Assembly (NCBI GenBank): GCA_000482145.1
Contig: AUXH01000183.1
Span: 1-30,450, forward strand
Length of the DNA: 30,450 bases
DNA from: Strigomonas culicis
Lineage: Eukaryota; Euglenozoa; Kinetoplastea; Trypanosomatida; Trypanosomatidae
Reading direction: 5' to 3'
Shown: positions 9,474 through 19,800 of the stretch, piece by piece
Layout: every line of letters starts with the position of its first letter
How positions within the stretch are numbered: position 1 is the stretch's first letter
Translations under genes and position numbers: made by a program
The notes under the pieces: generated by a model
The model's database searches: none
Seen by the model: only the letters and a program-made list of their open reading frames with translations
Told to the model about the DNA's origin: nothing

Positions 9474-10249
9474 TATTTTCGCTGAACTGTTTCTTTCTTT
9501 TGGAGAATTCACTGTTTATCATGAAGAATGCTCCATCACACAACGATGTTCATGCTTAGTGTAGTTTTGAATTTCACACTCTCCTTTCTGCAAGGTCTGT
9601 CATTTCTTTCATACCCATCATTGTTATCACGGTGGATGCGTGTACTTCACGTTTCGTCAGCGCTCTCCGTTCTATTTTTCTCTCTCTGTTATTATTTATT
9701 TTAATGAAGAATGCCTCGCTAACTTTTTTTTCGAAGCAAGATGGGAACCCGATACTTGCTGTGCATCAATGCCCCATATATGCGGTGCGCATGTTATTTG
9801 GTTAATAAGCATGCACATCAGTACAGGGAGCGGCTATTTTGGCAGATACAATGATATCTTTCTATCTCTCTCTCTCTTTTATACGACTAGTCATTAATTT
9901 ATAATCGACTTCGTATTTGAACTTTTGTTTTGGTAAAAAACTCTCTTTCCTTTTTTTAAATTTGTCCTTTCATCCTTCAATCACTCTTGCAGGTGCAAAG
10001 AGTGTACATGGGTAAGGAACTCAGAGTGTAATGATTGATGCACGTAAAGAATATGGTCTCTGCCTCGCACTACCTGCTGTAGTGGTGCTTACAGGTCTGA
10101 GAGTTGCAACAGCGACACGAACAGCATGTCCACTCTTTCTCTCTCGCTGAACTACCACCAGAAGGATATATGATCCTTTTTATCCCTCCCTTCTCTCTCT
10201 TTTTTTTTTTTAACAATCTTCCCATAATCACTGCCTACTCTTTTGATTA
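9474..10249. other. intergenic region without a supported gene
   Basis: The spacer is T-rich with short CT repeats (around 9863-9880 and 10137-10146). It contains two similar gaagaatgc motifs near 9522 and 9706 but no recognisable gene. Confidence 0.5.
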
Positions 10250-10281
10250 GATTATTTATTATCCCTTTTCTATTTTTGCAG
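10250..10281 (+). promoter_or_regulatory. candidate trans-splice acceptor for surface protein B
   Basis: The pyrimidine-rich stretch ends in tatttttgcag with AG at 10280-10281, about 97 nt before the start codon at 10379. Other AGs at 10369-10370 and 10375-10376 follow a (TA)n stretch rather than a pyrimidine tract and are less likely. Confidence 0.45.
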
Positions 10282-10326
10282 TATCTTTCTTTTTTGTTCC
10301 CTATTTGTTTTCTATTTTTTTTTACT

Positions 10327-10335
10327 TACACACAC

Positions 10336-10368
<33 letters not shown>
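10327..10368 (+). repeat. (CA)n/(TA)n microsatellite
   Basis: A short CA run passes into about 13 TA units immediately before the start codon of surface protein B. It would lie in the 5' leader if the acceptor at 10281 is used. Confidence 0.9.
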
Positions 10369-10378
10369 AGCACCAGAA

Positions 10379-12448
10379 ATGAAGACTTTCCGTTTGACGA
10401 GGCTGGCGCTTGTGTTGACAGCTTGTGCCCTGCTTGCTGCCGTACCCTACACAAGAGCATCTACCATCATCACTGTAGGCAGTGGAAGCCATGGTTACAA
10501 TGGATCGTCATTTGATGACTACAACTTCAGCTTCAATAACTTGCCGTCCTCTTCGTCAGAGCTGGTCACCGTGAGTCTGACCGATACCGCTGTGCGTGGT
10601 GGTGGTCTTTTCTTCACGCGAGAAGTGTCGACCGCTACTTCAACATTGACCAACGTGACACTCTTGCGTACAACGGTAACAGACACAGCGATAGCGATCA
10701 AAGGCACGTTCTACAACCTGACCATGCTCCTCTCTGGCACCACGGCAAACATGCAGGGTTCGACGGACCTGTTTGTTCTGAATGACTACGTGCCTTCGTA
10801 CAATTGCATCATCTATTTTTATAATACGACTGCCACGTGGGACGCTAGCGGTCCGGGTGGGTCTGTCTTTGTAAGGCGAGGATCTATAAGGACTTGGTTG
10901 AACATACCGAGTGCTCTGTACATGACCAGGACGAACGCGACCCGTGCGGCACATATTTGGTACACGACGTACGATGATGATGGTAACTCTATATACAACA
11001 TTGATGGTTCAGGCACCATCGCCATCGATTTTACGATATGCACCAGCTGTACGAAATCATTCATAGGAACCAATGAGGGAAGCTACTCTTTTGCGGGCTC
11101 CGTTTACAACCACTTTCGCATCTCAAATGCTACCATCACGGGTGGCGTTCCATTTTGGAGTGTTTCTACCGGATCCGGAATGTTTGCTTTCGGTCCCCGT
11201 TCAACTGTCATTCTCTCCGGCATCACGACGGACGGCTCGCTCTTCCCCAACGATAGTTTTGGCATCATCCAGAGATCTGCCAACATGGTGATGGCCCACA
11301 TCAACGCCAAAGCTTTGGGGTTGAGCACTTCCCCCGTGACGTTTCCCTTCTACACCTTGTCCTTCTCTGATACCCACACTTTCATGGGGAACATAACGAT
11401 CGACGGTGTCAGGCTGCCCGAGGATATCGCAACGTACAACGCCCACAACCTTAACGCGACTGTGCTCATCAACGAGTTCAGCTTTGCTACCGTCAATACT
11501 GGACTAGAGTCGGGAAACTACGCGATTGGGGCCCCGACCTCTGCGTACTGCAGCTTCGGCTTCTTCAGCGGTGTCTCTACGGAGACGCTCGACCGTCCCG
11601 GGGCTCAGTGGACTCGCGCCGAGTGCACCTGCAAGAGCGGGTACCACAAGCCGTACTGCACCCTGCTCCCGGACCCCCTGCCGTACTACGCCGGCTACAT
11701 CGAGTGCAGCGTAAGCCACTGCGCCACGTGCCAGTGGACGAGCGGCGATGTGTGCTCCGTGTGTGAGCCGGGCTACGTGGTGGACGGGACCGGGTGCGCG
11801 CCCATGTCCTGCCACGTGGACCACTGCACGACGTGCGTCTTCAACACAGAAGATAAGTGCGAGGTGTGTGAGGGCAACTACACGCATAACGAGGACGGCG
11901 CGACGTGCACGGCGGTGTGTCGGGCCGCTAACTGCAGTCGCTGCGTGGCGGGCACAGACGATCAGTGTGACACCTGCGCAGACGGTTTCACGCAAGAGAA
12001 TGCCATGTGTCTCCAGAGTAGGTCCGAGTCCCCTGGTTTGTCAATGACGGCGACACTTGGGCTGATGCTGGGACTAATTGCGCTTGTTGTCGTATTGGCC
12101 TTGACTGTGTTCCTCGTGTTGTGGAGCCGTCGGAGGAAGGTGGCAAGAATACAAGCACACGAGGCGGAGGAGCCAAAAGAACCGGATACTGACCAATGCA
12201 GCGTACACGTATCGACGGAGCGGAAGGATGACATGGCATATTCAGATGCTGTGATGTACTTCAATGCTGATGTTAACCACAATCCACTTTCTGGTGAAGC
12301 CCCATCTGAGAGCGACAGAAACGCGAGAGCTCCGGGCCCGGGAAGGCGGACTGCACGGCGTGGAAGAAGCACCCATCGTGTAGATTCAGTGTTTGAGGAC
12401 GTGGACTTGGATACTATGTATAATGGTGACAATGAAATCGTGGAGTAA
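10379..12448 (+). CDS. surface protein B: type I membrane glycoprotein, three Cys-rich modules
   Basis: This 689-residue protein has a signal peptide at residues 1-27 (core LALVLTACALLAAV). A Ser/Thr-rich, N-glycosylated beta-strand ectodomain extends to about residue 400. The shared Cys motif ends in YHKPYC, then DPLPYYAGY. Three Cys-rich modules of about 35 residues follow (443 to about 548), each of the form C..C..C......C..C..GY......C. A membrane helix at 558-582 is followed by SRRRK and an acidic, partly Arg-rich tail. B is a paralogue of A, C and D; its stalk and the DP-YYAGY junction are closest to D. The modules resemble furin-like or VSP-like cysteine repeats in spacing, though I do not assign them to a named family. 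A surface adhesin or receptor role is inferred. Confidence 0.85.
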   Translation: MKTFRLTRLALVLTACALLAAVPYTRASTIITVGSGSHGYNGSSFDDYNFSFNNLPSSSSELVTVSLTDTAVRGGGLFFTREVSTATSTLTNVTLLRTTVTDTAIAIKGTFYNLTMLLSGTTANMQGSTDLFVLNDYVPSYNCIIYFYNTTATWDASGPGGSVFVRRGSIRTWLNIPSALYMTRTNATRAAHIWYTTYDDDGNSIYNIDGSGTIAIDFTICTSCTKSFIGTNEGSYSFAGSVYNHFRISNATITGGVPFWSVSTGSGMFAFGPRSTVILSGITTDGSLFPNDSFGIIQRSANMVMAHINAKALGLSTSPVTFPFYTLSFSDTHTFMGNITIDGVRLPEDIATYNAHNLNATVLINEFSFATVNTGLESGNYAIGAPTSAYCSFGFFSGVSTETLDRPGAQWTRAECTCKSGYHKPYCTLLPDPLPYYAGYIECSVSHCATCQWTSGDVCSVCEPGYVVDGTGCAPMSCHVDHCTTCVFNTEDKCEVCEGNYTHNEDGATCTAVCRAANCSRCVAGTDDQCDTCADGFTQENAMCLQSRSESPGLSMTATLGLMLGLIALVVVLALTVFLVLWSRRRKVARIQAHEAEEPKEPDTDQCSVHVSTERKDDMAYSDAVMYFNADVNHNPLSGEAPSESDRNARAPGPGRRTARRGRSTHRVDSVFEDVDLDTMYNGDNEIVE

Positions 12449-13229
12449 GCATATGTTCACACATGCATATCAATGTGTGCTGTGCACTCAATTGCGCTTT
12501 GTTCAGTGATAGTGGACGTGATAATACACTGCGAATACTACTTCATCTTCAAAGTGATAGTAAAAGTACAAGCACCCACATTGGAAACCCAACCGCAACG
12601 AAAAAGGAAAGACATACGAAAGGTGATAATGATAATATCCCTTGTATGTACTCCTACGTATTTTGACATCCGGAAGAATAGGAAGGAACCAATATCTTCT
12701 ATACATTCCTCACGTATATTCTCTTCGTCACGTTTTTCAGTATTCATCATTTTTAGTATTATTGCAGTTTTATTTGGTAAAGAAAAGGGCCAGTTTTATA
12801 TACCTCCGTCGACGCGTATTGAAAGTAAACACGTGCTATCCTTTACTTCATTTTTTTTTGTTAATTCTTTTTTCTTTTTATCTTTGATCTTTATAGGATC
12901 ATTTGAGCAAGAGTGAACAGATGCTTTCATGTACTGTCCGTAATCAAACAGTCATGATACATGACACGAAACGCGTTACTATATATAACTATGTGTGTCT
13001 GTGTCAGCATATGACAGTCTTCGCTTCTAGTAGATTTTTTCGTTTTTGTTTTCATTTTCCCATTTTTCCCATTGTCAAAACAGATGTGTGTATTGCTTTG
13101 TCTTAACTGATTATCAAAACTATCAACATGTACTTGGCTTTACCGTTAATTGTAGTTTTCTTGTAATTTCATACCACCACATCCATTAACTGGAATTCAG
13201 AGAATATGGAGGTATCATATGTAACCACT
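12449..13229. other. T- and A-rich intergenic region
   Basis: No supported gene is present. The first 200 bp have several short open stretches with no family resemblance; the remainder is T-rich spacer leading to the zinc-finger gene. Confidence 0.5.
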
Positions 13230-13274
13230 TTTTTTTAAAAATTCCTTTCATGTTCTCCTTTACCCGTTACACAG
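13230..13274 (+). promoter_or_regulatory. candidate trans-splice acceptor for the zinc-finger gene
   Basis: T-runs and a pyrimidine tract (13230-13268) end in ttacacag, AG at 13273-13274. The first ATG after it (13281) is not in the zinc-finger frame, which makes the 5' end of this gene uncertain. Confidence 0.45.
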
Positions 13275-13296
13275 CGATTAATGGTCACTGTTCATT

Positions 13297-14496
13297 GTGG
13301 AGTATACATGTTCACCTGCTTTCTGCCGCGCAGAACGAGCAGAACAACGTGTCTTCTGCCCCGAGTGTTACAGCGTCTTTTCCTGCCGGTCGTCCCTCGT
13401 CAAGCATCTCAAGACGATGTGTGACGTCCCAGCGAAATCCGCCAACCACCGAGCTAGAAGCAGTCTGACCGCACCTCAGGAGAATGGTGAGGTGATGCGG
13501 TGCCCCTTTTGTATACACAAATCGGACGACCTCGAAGCCTTCAAGGAGCACATGCTCGAGCAGCACAAGCAGGTGCGGCTCCCGTGTGACGATGAGGTGC
13601 GAAAGGCGCTGGAGATCCGCGCGGCCGACGCCAAGAAACGAAACCGATCCCTTAGCTCGTTCGAAGGAGCCGCCATTCGCGCAGATGAAAGATTCCCTTG
13701 TCCCAAGTGCAAAGGGTATTTCACGAATCAAAAAGTGTTAGACAGCCACAAGTGTATGTCCAACATTGCACCCGAGCTGGTCCTCATGCCACCGCAGCTG
13801 CAGTGGGTGACGCCGCTCGCGAACGAGCAGGTGCAGTGTCCGTACTGCGATGTGAAGCCCAAGGCCGCGGTATACGGCGAGCACTGCGCCAAGTACCACC
13901 CGCATCATCCGGAGCCCGTCGCCCCCGTTGCACTGGAGGAGGTGGTGATCGCCGTAGGGGTGCTCACACCAGAGCCCGACGGCCGATTCATGTGTCCCCT
14001 GTGCAGCAAAGTTTACGTCAAGGACACGATCCGGCTCCACCTCAGAAACACGCACGATATTTACAAGGGAATACGTACCGTCGCCACAAGAGAGGCGCAG
14101 CAAAAGCAGCAGTTTAACAAGATTACAATCAAAGTGGGTCCTACCGTCAAGCCACCAGTGAAGCCGAAGGAACCGTGCACGGATAAGCGCAAACCTGCGC
14201 CGGATGCCAAGCCGCAACCCAGCAACGAGTCCGCCAATCCGTACGCATGTCCACACGAGGGCTGCTCCGCCTCTTATCAGTCCGCCTATTATCTGACACA
14301 GCACATTGCCTGTATAGGCATGACAAACGCCATAGCAAAGCGGCCAAGAAAGAAGCTTCCAGCCAGTAATCCGAACAGCAGCAAGCCGGCCGAGCCGGCG
14401 AAGAAGAAAACTCTTTTTTTTTCATTATTATCATTTTTTTTTTGCAGTTTAATTTCTTGTTCCGACATCAAGCAACTTATGAAAATGGTTAAATAA
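13297..14496 (+). CDS. six-finger C2H2/C2HC zinc-finger protein with uncertain ends
   Basis: The open frame holds six zinc-finger-like motifs, counted from 13297: C21/C24 with H..C (C2HC), C69-H90, C135 (CPKC..YF, ends HKC), C181 (CPYC...H...H), C233 (CPLC..VY...H...H) and C318 (CPHEGC...H...C). Basic Lys/Pro-rich linkers near 300 and 355-375 suggest nucleic-acid binding. No ATG opens the frame upstream: an in-frame TAA sits at 13279 and the first in-frame ATG, at 13417, would remove finger 1. The first ATG after the splice acceptor (13281) lies in another frame, so a small indel near 13300 is possible. The C-terminus from about residue 376 is translated from T-runs ending in a splice-acceptor-like tttgcag, so it may be read-through of spacer. 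Codon use is GC-rich. Target and function are unknown. Confidence 0.65.
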   Translation: MEYTCSPAFCRAERAEQRVFCPECYSVFSCRSSLVKHLKTMCDVPAKSANHRARSSLTAPQENGEVMRCPFCIHKSDDLEAFKEHMLEQHKQVRLPCDDEVRKALEIRAADAKKRNRSLSSFEGAAIRADERFPCPKCKGYFTNQKVLDSHKCMSNIAPELVLMPPQLQWVTPLANEQVQCPYCDVKPKAAVYGEHCAKYHPHHPEPVAPVALEEVVIAVGVLTPEPDGRFMCPLCSKVYVKDTIRLHLRNTHDIYKGIRTVATREAQQKQQFNKITIKVGPTVKPPVKPKEPCTDKRKPAPDAKPQPSNESANPYACPHEGCSASYQSAYYLTQHIACIGMTNAIAKRPRKKLPASNPNSSKPAEPAKKKTLFFSLLSFFFCSLISCSDIKQLMKMVK

Positions 14497-16780
14497 ATTC
14501 AACTATATTGTGTTGAGGAATTCTATGCTGTTGAACGACTCTTTTTGCTGGTTCTCTTTAAGTTTCTTGTTACTGTCATCATACGTTTTTTTTTGTTTTC
14601 TATTTTGGTAACACTCTTTCTCTACTCTTCCTTTACTTCCTCTCTCTCTCTCTTTTTTTTTTTGTGTGTGTGATGCGTTTCGTTCTTGCGTTCTTCAAGG
14701 AATGCCGTTTTAGCATTTTCACTATTAATTGTGATCGCTGTGTTGACGTATGGTACTAGTTGCTGTATAAACAGGGCTGCGTACATCAGCGAGAGTGTAT
14801 TATCACGAGGGCATGTGAATGTCTCTCCCCCAGTGTTCCCGGTGTCCTACTAATGCACTGTGCACCCTTACAGTGTGTTTTCACTCTACCACTGTTTTTC
14901 TACCGATCCTGCTCATCATAGTGTGGCGTCTCGATAAGCAGCGACATACAGTGTGCTGTGAGTATGCAAGCACTTGCAATTGCAGTGTCATGGCACCATT
15001 ATCCAGCTCACCTAACCAGCGCTCTGTCTTGGGCGGGGGGCGCCATTAGTTGATTCAAATCAGAGAAGAGGGACTCTGCTGAAATCGTGTTGTTTTTGTA
15101 ATCTGACACAATACAACTGCTTCTGCTTTTGTAAGCTCTCCTCTCACTGTTTATCGTTCAAAGAACCGCATGGGTGAAACGAATCGTTATTTGGAATCAT
15201 GCATCATGACCTTGTCCCCTCGTTTCAAGGGAGGCTGGCGATGCGTCTACTGACGAGCGAAAGCAGGTGCAGTGTAGAGTGCAGCGTAGCTGTCGTCTAG
15301 ACCATTCAAAACCGGTGGCCAAAAGCGATACTCTTGAGCGACAGAGCAGAGAAATAGGCGGTGTGAAATGTGAACATGCTATGTTCCCAAAGTCTTCTGG
15401 GCAGCTGCAGCCGGATAGGGATGTGTTTACTGGATCAGGTGGTTCAGCATGTTCGACTGTTATGATGCATCACGCTTCAAGACGCGTGGTTTCATACACA
15501 GCTGCGTGTGTACGGGTCGTGATAGGTGAGAAGGTGATCGTGTGGTGCCACGTGCTGTGTGAGATGGATATGCAGGTTGTACAGCTTGTGGAAATGACTG
15601 TTTGGTGAAGTATGCGATCGTCGTGCTGCTCCGCATTAAATCATTTCATGTTCCGCAGCCCTGTCTGTACTTGGAGAATACTAGCTTCTGAGGAATACAA
15701 GAGAAAATGTCGGAAGAGTAGGAAGGGCTATAGAAAGAGGAGACGTTATATGACATGGAGGCCTGTTACTTGGTGCACACGGTGAGAGATGACACATGGC
15801 AGCTCTTTCTCTTCAACGTGTATATGTATGTGTCGGGAACATGCTATGTATCTATACTTAATCCGAGTCAAATCTGTTGGTTTGCAGTGGACTTGCTACT
15901 CCGTGCATCTCAAGAATGCAGAGCTAGAACCCCACTTGCTTGTTCGCTGGGTGGCAGAGGATTCGATGATAGGCGATCACCTTGTGAATAAGATCGTCGG
16001 CATCAGTGATCGCGACCCGACGAGTACTAAAAGTACTGTGACGCGCTTTATGTGTGAACGGAGTGAAGGTCAGCTTCGGAAATGGTTGCGTTCCTGTTTC
16101 TTCTTCTTTGCAGTGTTTGGCGTACGTGTAGTTTGAGAATCGCAAGCGGACGAACAGCTCATAGTGCATGTGGTTTCTGCGGATGCAGACGTTCTTTGGG
16201 TTATGTCCTATGCGTGGTATTGTGCCATGCGTAAATGCGTGCAACGGCTGGGAGTGTTCATGCATGGTCACTGACGTACGCTCTTCACGCATAACTCAAT
16301 CATCGTCCCCACTATCCTCTGTCTTCACTTCCTCTTTCCTTCAGTTGAATAGCATCACCGCGGTATTCACGCTTCGAGTCAATACCGTTTTGTTTTCGCG
16401 CATTCGGGCTGCACTGGTGTAAAGGCTAGTATCATCTTTTCGTGCAGCAAGGACGCATAGTTTAATTGTTTATTCTTCCTACACTCTGGTGCGCGCAGCA
16501 CTTCACTTCAGAGCCACTCCTCCCTTTTCATTTATCTTCTTCTCTCTACTGCTAGTTGTGCATTTAGTTTCGAAACCGTAATCTCACATCTATGCACTTC
16601 GACAATAGATGTCTGTCACCTATTACATGGCGAACACGCCACCCCAGTGAAAAAGAGATACCAATTCTCCTGCTGCCGTGTACGGATTTGTTTCAGCTAA
16701 TGCAATTTATTGGAATGCTCTTCTCTCTTTTTTATTTTTGTTTCAGAATTGACTTCTACTTTCTGTTCTCTTTTTCTGTG
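14497..16780. other. long intergenic region without a supported gene
   Basis: In these 2.3 kb I see T-runs and a (CT)n run at about 14641-14652, then from about 14800 to 16400 balanced sequence with only short open stretches and no recognisable protein. The frame at 15267-15608 starts at GTG and shows no family features. The balanced composition suggests old degraded coding or mobile sequence, but I cannot identify it. Confidence 0.45.
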
Positions 16781-16789
16781 GTATTTTTC

Positions 16790-16823
16790 TGTTTCTTTTT
16801 TGTGTGCTATTTTTTTTTTACAG
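16790..16823 (+). promoter_or_regulatory. candidate trans-splice acceptor for surface protein C
   Basis: A T-rich tract ends in tttttacag, AG at 16822-16823, 61 nt before the start codon. A further T-run (16827-16850) with AG at about 16866 offers an alternative. Confidence 0.5.
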
Positions 16824-16884
16824 TTTCTTTTTTTTTCCTCTTTTTTTTTTTTGCAATATCTGAAGAGTATCCGCTCTTTCCAAC

Positions 16885-19800
16885 ATGTGTGCAATGTCCC
16901 GGAGAACAGCCTCGCTGGTTACGGCGATCACTGTTCTGCTGTTCTGCCTTTCTGTACTGAGCACCTATGTGGCCGCAACAACGTCGATTGCGATTCAAGG
17001 CAGTGTTTCCCTGTCTGGTCAAACTATCGACGGTTCTGTGTACAATTTGCGCTCGATGACCACCTCATCGCAGCGCTCACTGAACTACATCACGGACTGC
17101 ACGATTAAAGGCGAGGGCCTTGGCATCAGTGGTTTTTGGAGCGCTGTTTCCGACTACAGGATCCCCTTGTTCAACCTGACGATGACCAGGTCGACGGTGA
17201 CAAGTGCCACTATTTCTATCATCGGACACTATCCGCACTACTCAACCTTGGGTATATACTATACCACGGCCACAATGTCGGGAACGACTCCGTTGTTCGA
17301 TTTTACTGACCTTAACCTGGCGCACTACGTCGTCGTGTATATACTGGATACTACAGCCACGTGGAGTGCGGGCGGTTCCGGTGGTGACGTGCTTGTCGTC
17401 GGAGGTCTCACACGACAGCTTTTTACCGACTACAGTGGCTTCTACATGGTCAACGTCCGTGCGACGAACGCGGCGCACATGATGCATCAGCCCACACCTA
17501 CGTGTGAGGGCCAACGCGACTCCTGTTTAGACCTTGACAATGGCCTCATTGCCATCGACAATGCGCTGTGCATTAATTGCAAAGGTCCGTTTCTGCAAAG
17601 TGATATGTCTCGCACCTTTATCAACGGCTTCAGTACGGACGTACTGCGCATCTCCAACTGCACATCGACGGGAGGACAGCCCTTTATTCACGCAGTGGGA
17701 GGCTACGCGGTTAATTTTGGTTACTCGGGGAACTTGCTCTTTTATGGCATCACTGCGGATGGCTCCCTTTTCAGTCCGAGCTCCAAGTTGGTCAGTATTG
17801 GACAAACCACGTTGATGAGCTTTATGCACATTAACCTGCCTTCACTGGGGGTAAGCGAGGACATACCTGTAGGGATACGATCCTGCTGCACCGCCTGGAT
17901 GGGCAACCTCACGATTAACAGTGTACCACTGACGACGCTTACGATGCTTGCAAACTACAAATTGTTGGCTCACTATCTTCTGGACCCCTTCGGCAAAATC
18001 ATTGAAAAAGCCGGTTTAGGCACCGTGGTCGAGAGCCTTGGGGATCCTGCATCCGTATTCTGCGTGCGGCCTCATTTCACCTACAGTTACTGGGAATCGC
18101 TGAATGGATGGCAGCGTGCACGCTGCTTTTGCCTGAGTAGTGGCTACGGACCCTACTGCATGCCCATACCCGATCCAGTGGGGTACTATGCTTACTACGC
18201 CCCCCCTTCTAGCACATGCACAGCATCCCATTGCAGCCTGTGTCCGTCAGGTGAGCCGCAGACGTGCTTGGCGTGTGCCGATGGCTACGTGCTGAACCCT
18301 ACGACCTCGCAGTGTGTCACCAAGCCTGTGTGCAGCGGGAATCAACAGACATCCACCGATGGCCTCTCTTGTGTAACTATGACTTGCAAAGTGACGAACT
18401 GCAATGTGTGCGTGGCTGAACAAGACACGGTGTGCCAGACGTGCGCCAGTGGCTATAAGCTCAGCAGCGATGCGAAGTCGTGCAGCGCGATGGTGTGCTC
18501 GGTGGGCAACTGTGCAACGTGTGTCACGAACACGGAGGACCAATGCGCCACGTGCGCGACAAACTATAAGCTGAGCAGCGACAAGAAAACGTGCAGCGCG
18601 ATGGTGTGCTCGGTGGGCAACTGCGCAACGTGTGTTACGAACACGGAGGACCAATGTGCCACGTGCGCGACGAACTATAAGCTGAGCAGCGACAAGAAAA
18701 CGTGCAGCCCGATGGTGTGCTCGGTGAGCAACTGTACAACGTGTGTCACGAACACGGAGGACCAATGTGCGACATGCGCCACTAACTTTAAGCTGAGCAG
18801 CGACAAGAAATCGTGTACCGAGATGGGTTGCAATGTGGACAACTGTGCGAAGTGTGTCACGAACACGGAGGACCAATGCGCCACGTGCGCCAGTAACTAT
18901 AAGCTGAGCAGCGACACGAAATCGTGCACCGAGATGGTGTGCAATGTGAACAACTGTGCAACATGTGTCTGGAACACGGAGGACCAGTGCGAGACGTGTA
19001 CGACGAACTATAAGCTCAGCAGCGACGCGAAGTCGTGCAGCCCGATGGTGTGCTCGGTGAGCAACTGTGCAGCGTGTGTCACGAACACGGAGGACCAATG
19101 CGCCACGTGCGCCACTAACTATAAGCTGAGCAGCGACAAGAAAATGTGCAGCGCGATGGTGTGCTCGGTGGGCAACTGTGCAACGTGTGTCACGAACACG
19201 GAAGACCAATGCCAGACGTGTACCACTGGTTATAAGCTGAGCAGCGACAGGTACGGGTGCAGCCAGACAGTGTGCAGGGTGCTCTACTGTGCAACGTGTG
19301 TCACAAACATGGAGTACGAATGCGAGACGTGCGCCAGCAACTATAAGCTGAGCAGCGACAACACATCGTGCAGCCAGATGGTGTGCAATGTGAACGACTG
19401 TGTAACGTGTGTCACGAACACGGAGGACCAATGCCTGACGTGCGCCACTAACTATACACCGAGCAACGACAAGCAGTCGTGCATCAATGCAACAACGGAG
19501 ACACCGAAAGACGGCGACACGAAAGCAAAGAATGCGACGAACAGCATGCTTTCCACCGCTGCCATTGTGGGTCTCATCTGCGGTGTACTTGGCCTGCTCA
19601 TTCTTGTGCTGATCGGTGTGTGTTGCTGCTATCGGAGGAAGAAGGAACAGGATGAGAGTGTGTCTTACGACGAAACGCCTTCTGGGTCTTTTATTTTGAG
19701 GAGCCATAAAGACTCTGATAGCTTCATCCCGTATTACAATGACAATTCACGAAGTGGGCCTTCGCAGAGTAGCTCAGCGGACTCCACGTCGTATTGCAAC

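Noticed and set aside
15267..15608. Hypothetical protein in the long intergenic region
   Set aside because: It starts at GTG, has no splice tract directly upstream, no recognisable motif and no paralogue in the window.
18379..19488. CRISPR-like regular repeats
   Set aside because: The repeats are contiguous, in frame, encode Cys modules and have no spacers; the genome is eukaryotic.
18247..19707. Long minus-strand open frame (486 codons) opposite the Cys-rich array of surface protein C
   Set aside because: The 111-bp repeat is a multiple of three, so an antisense frame free of stops in one unit stays free in all. The translation is a low-complexity repeat of the opposite strand and all other genes are on +.
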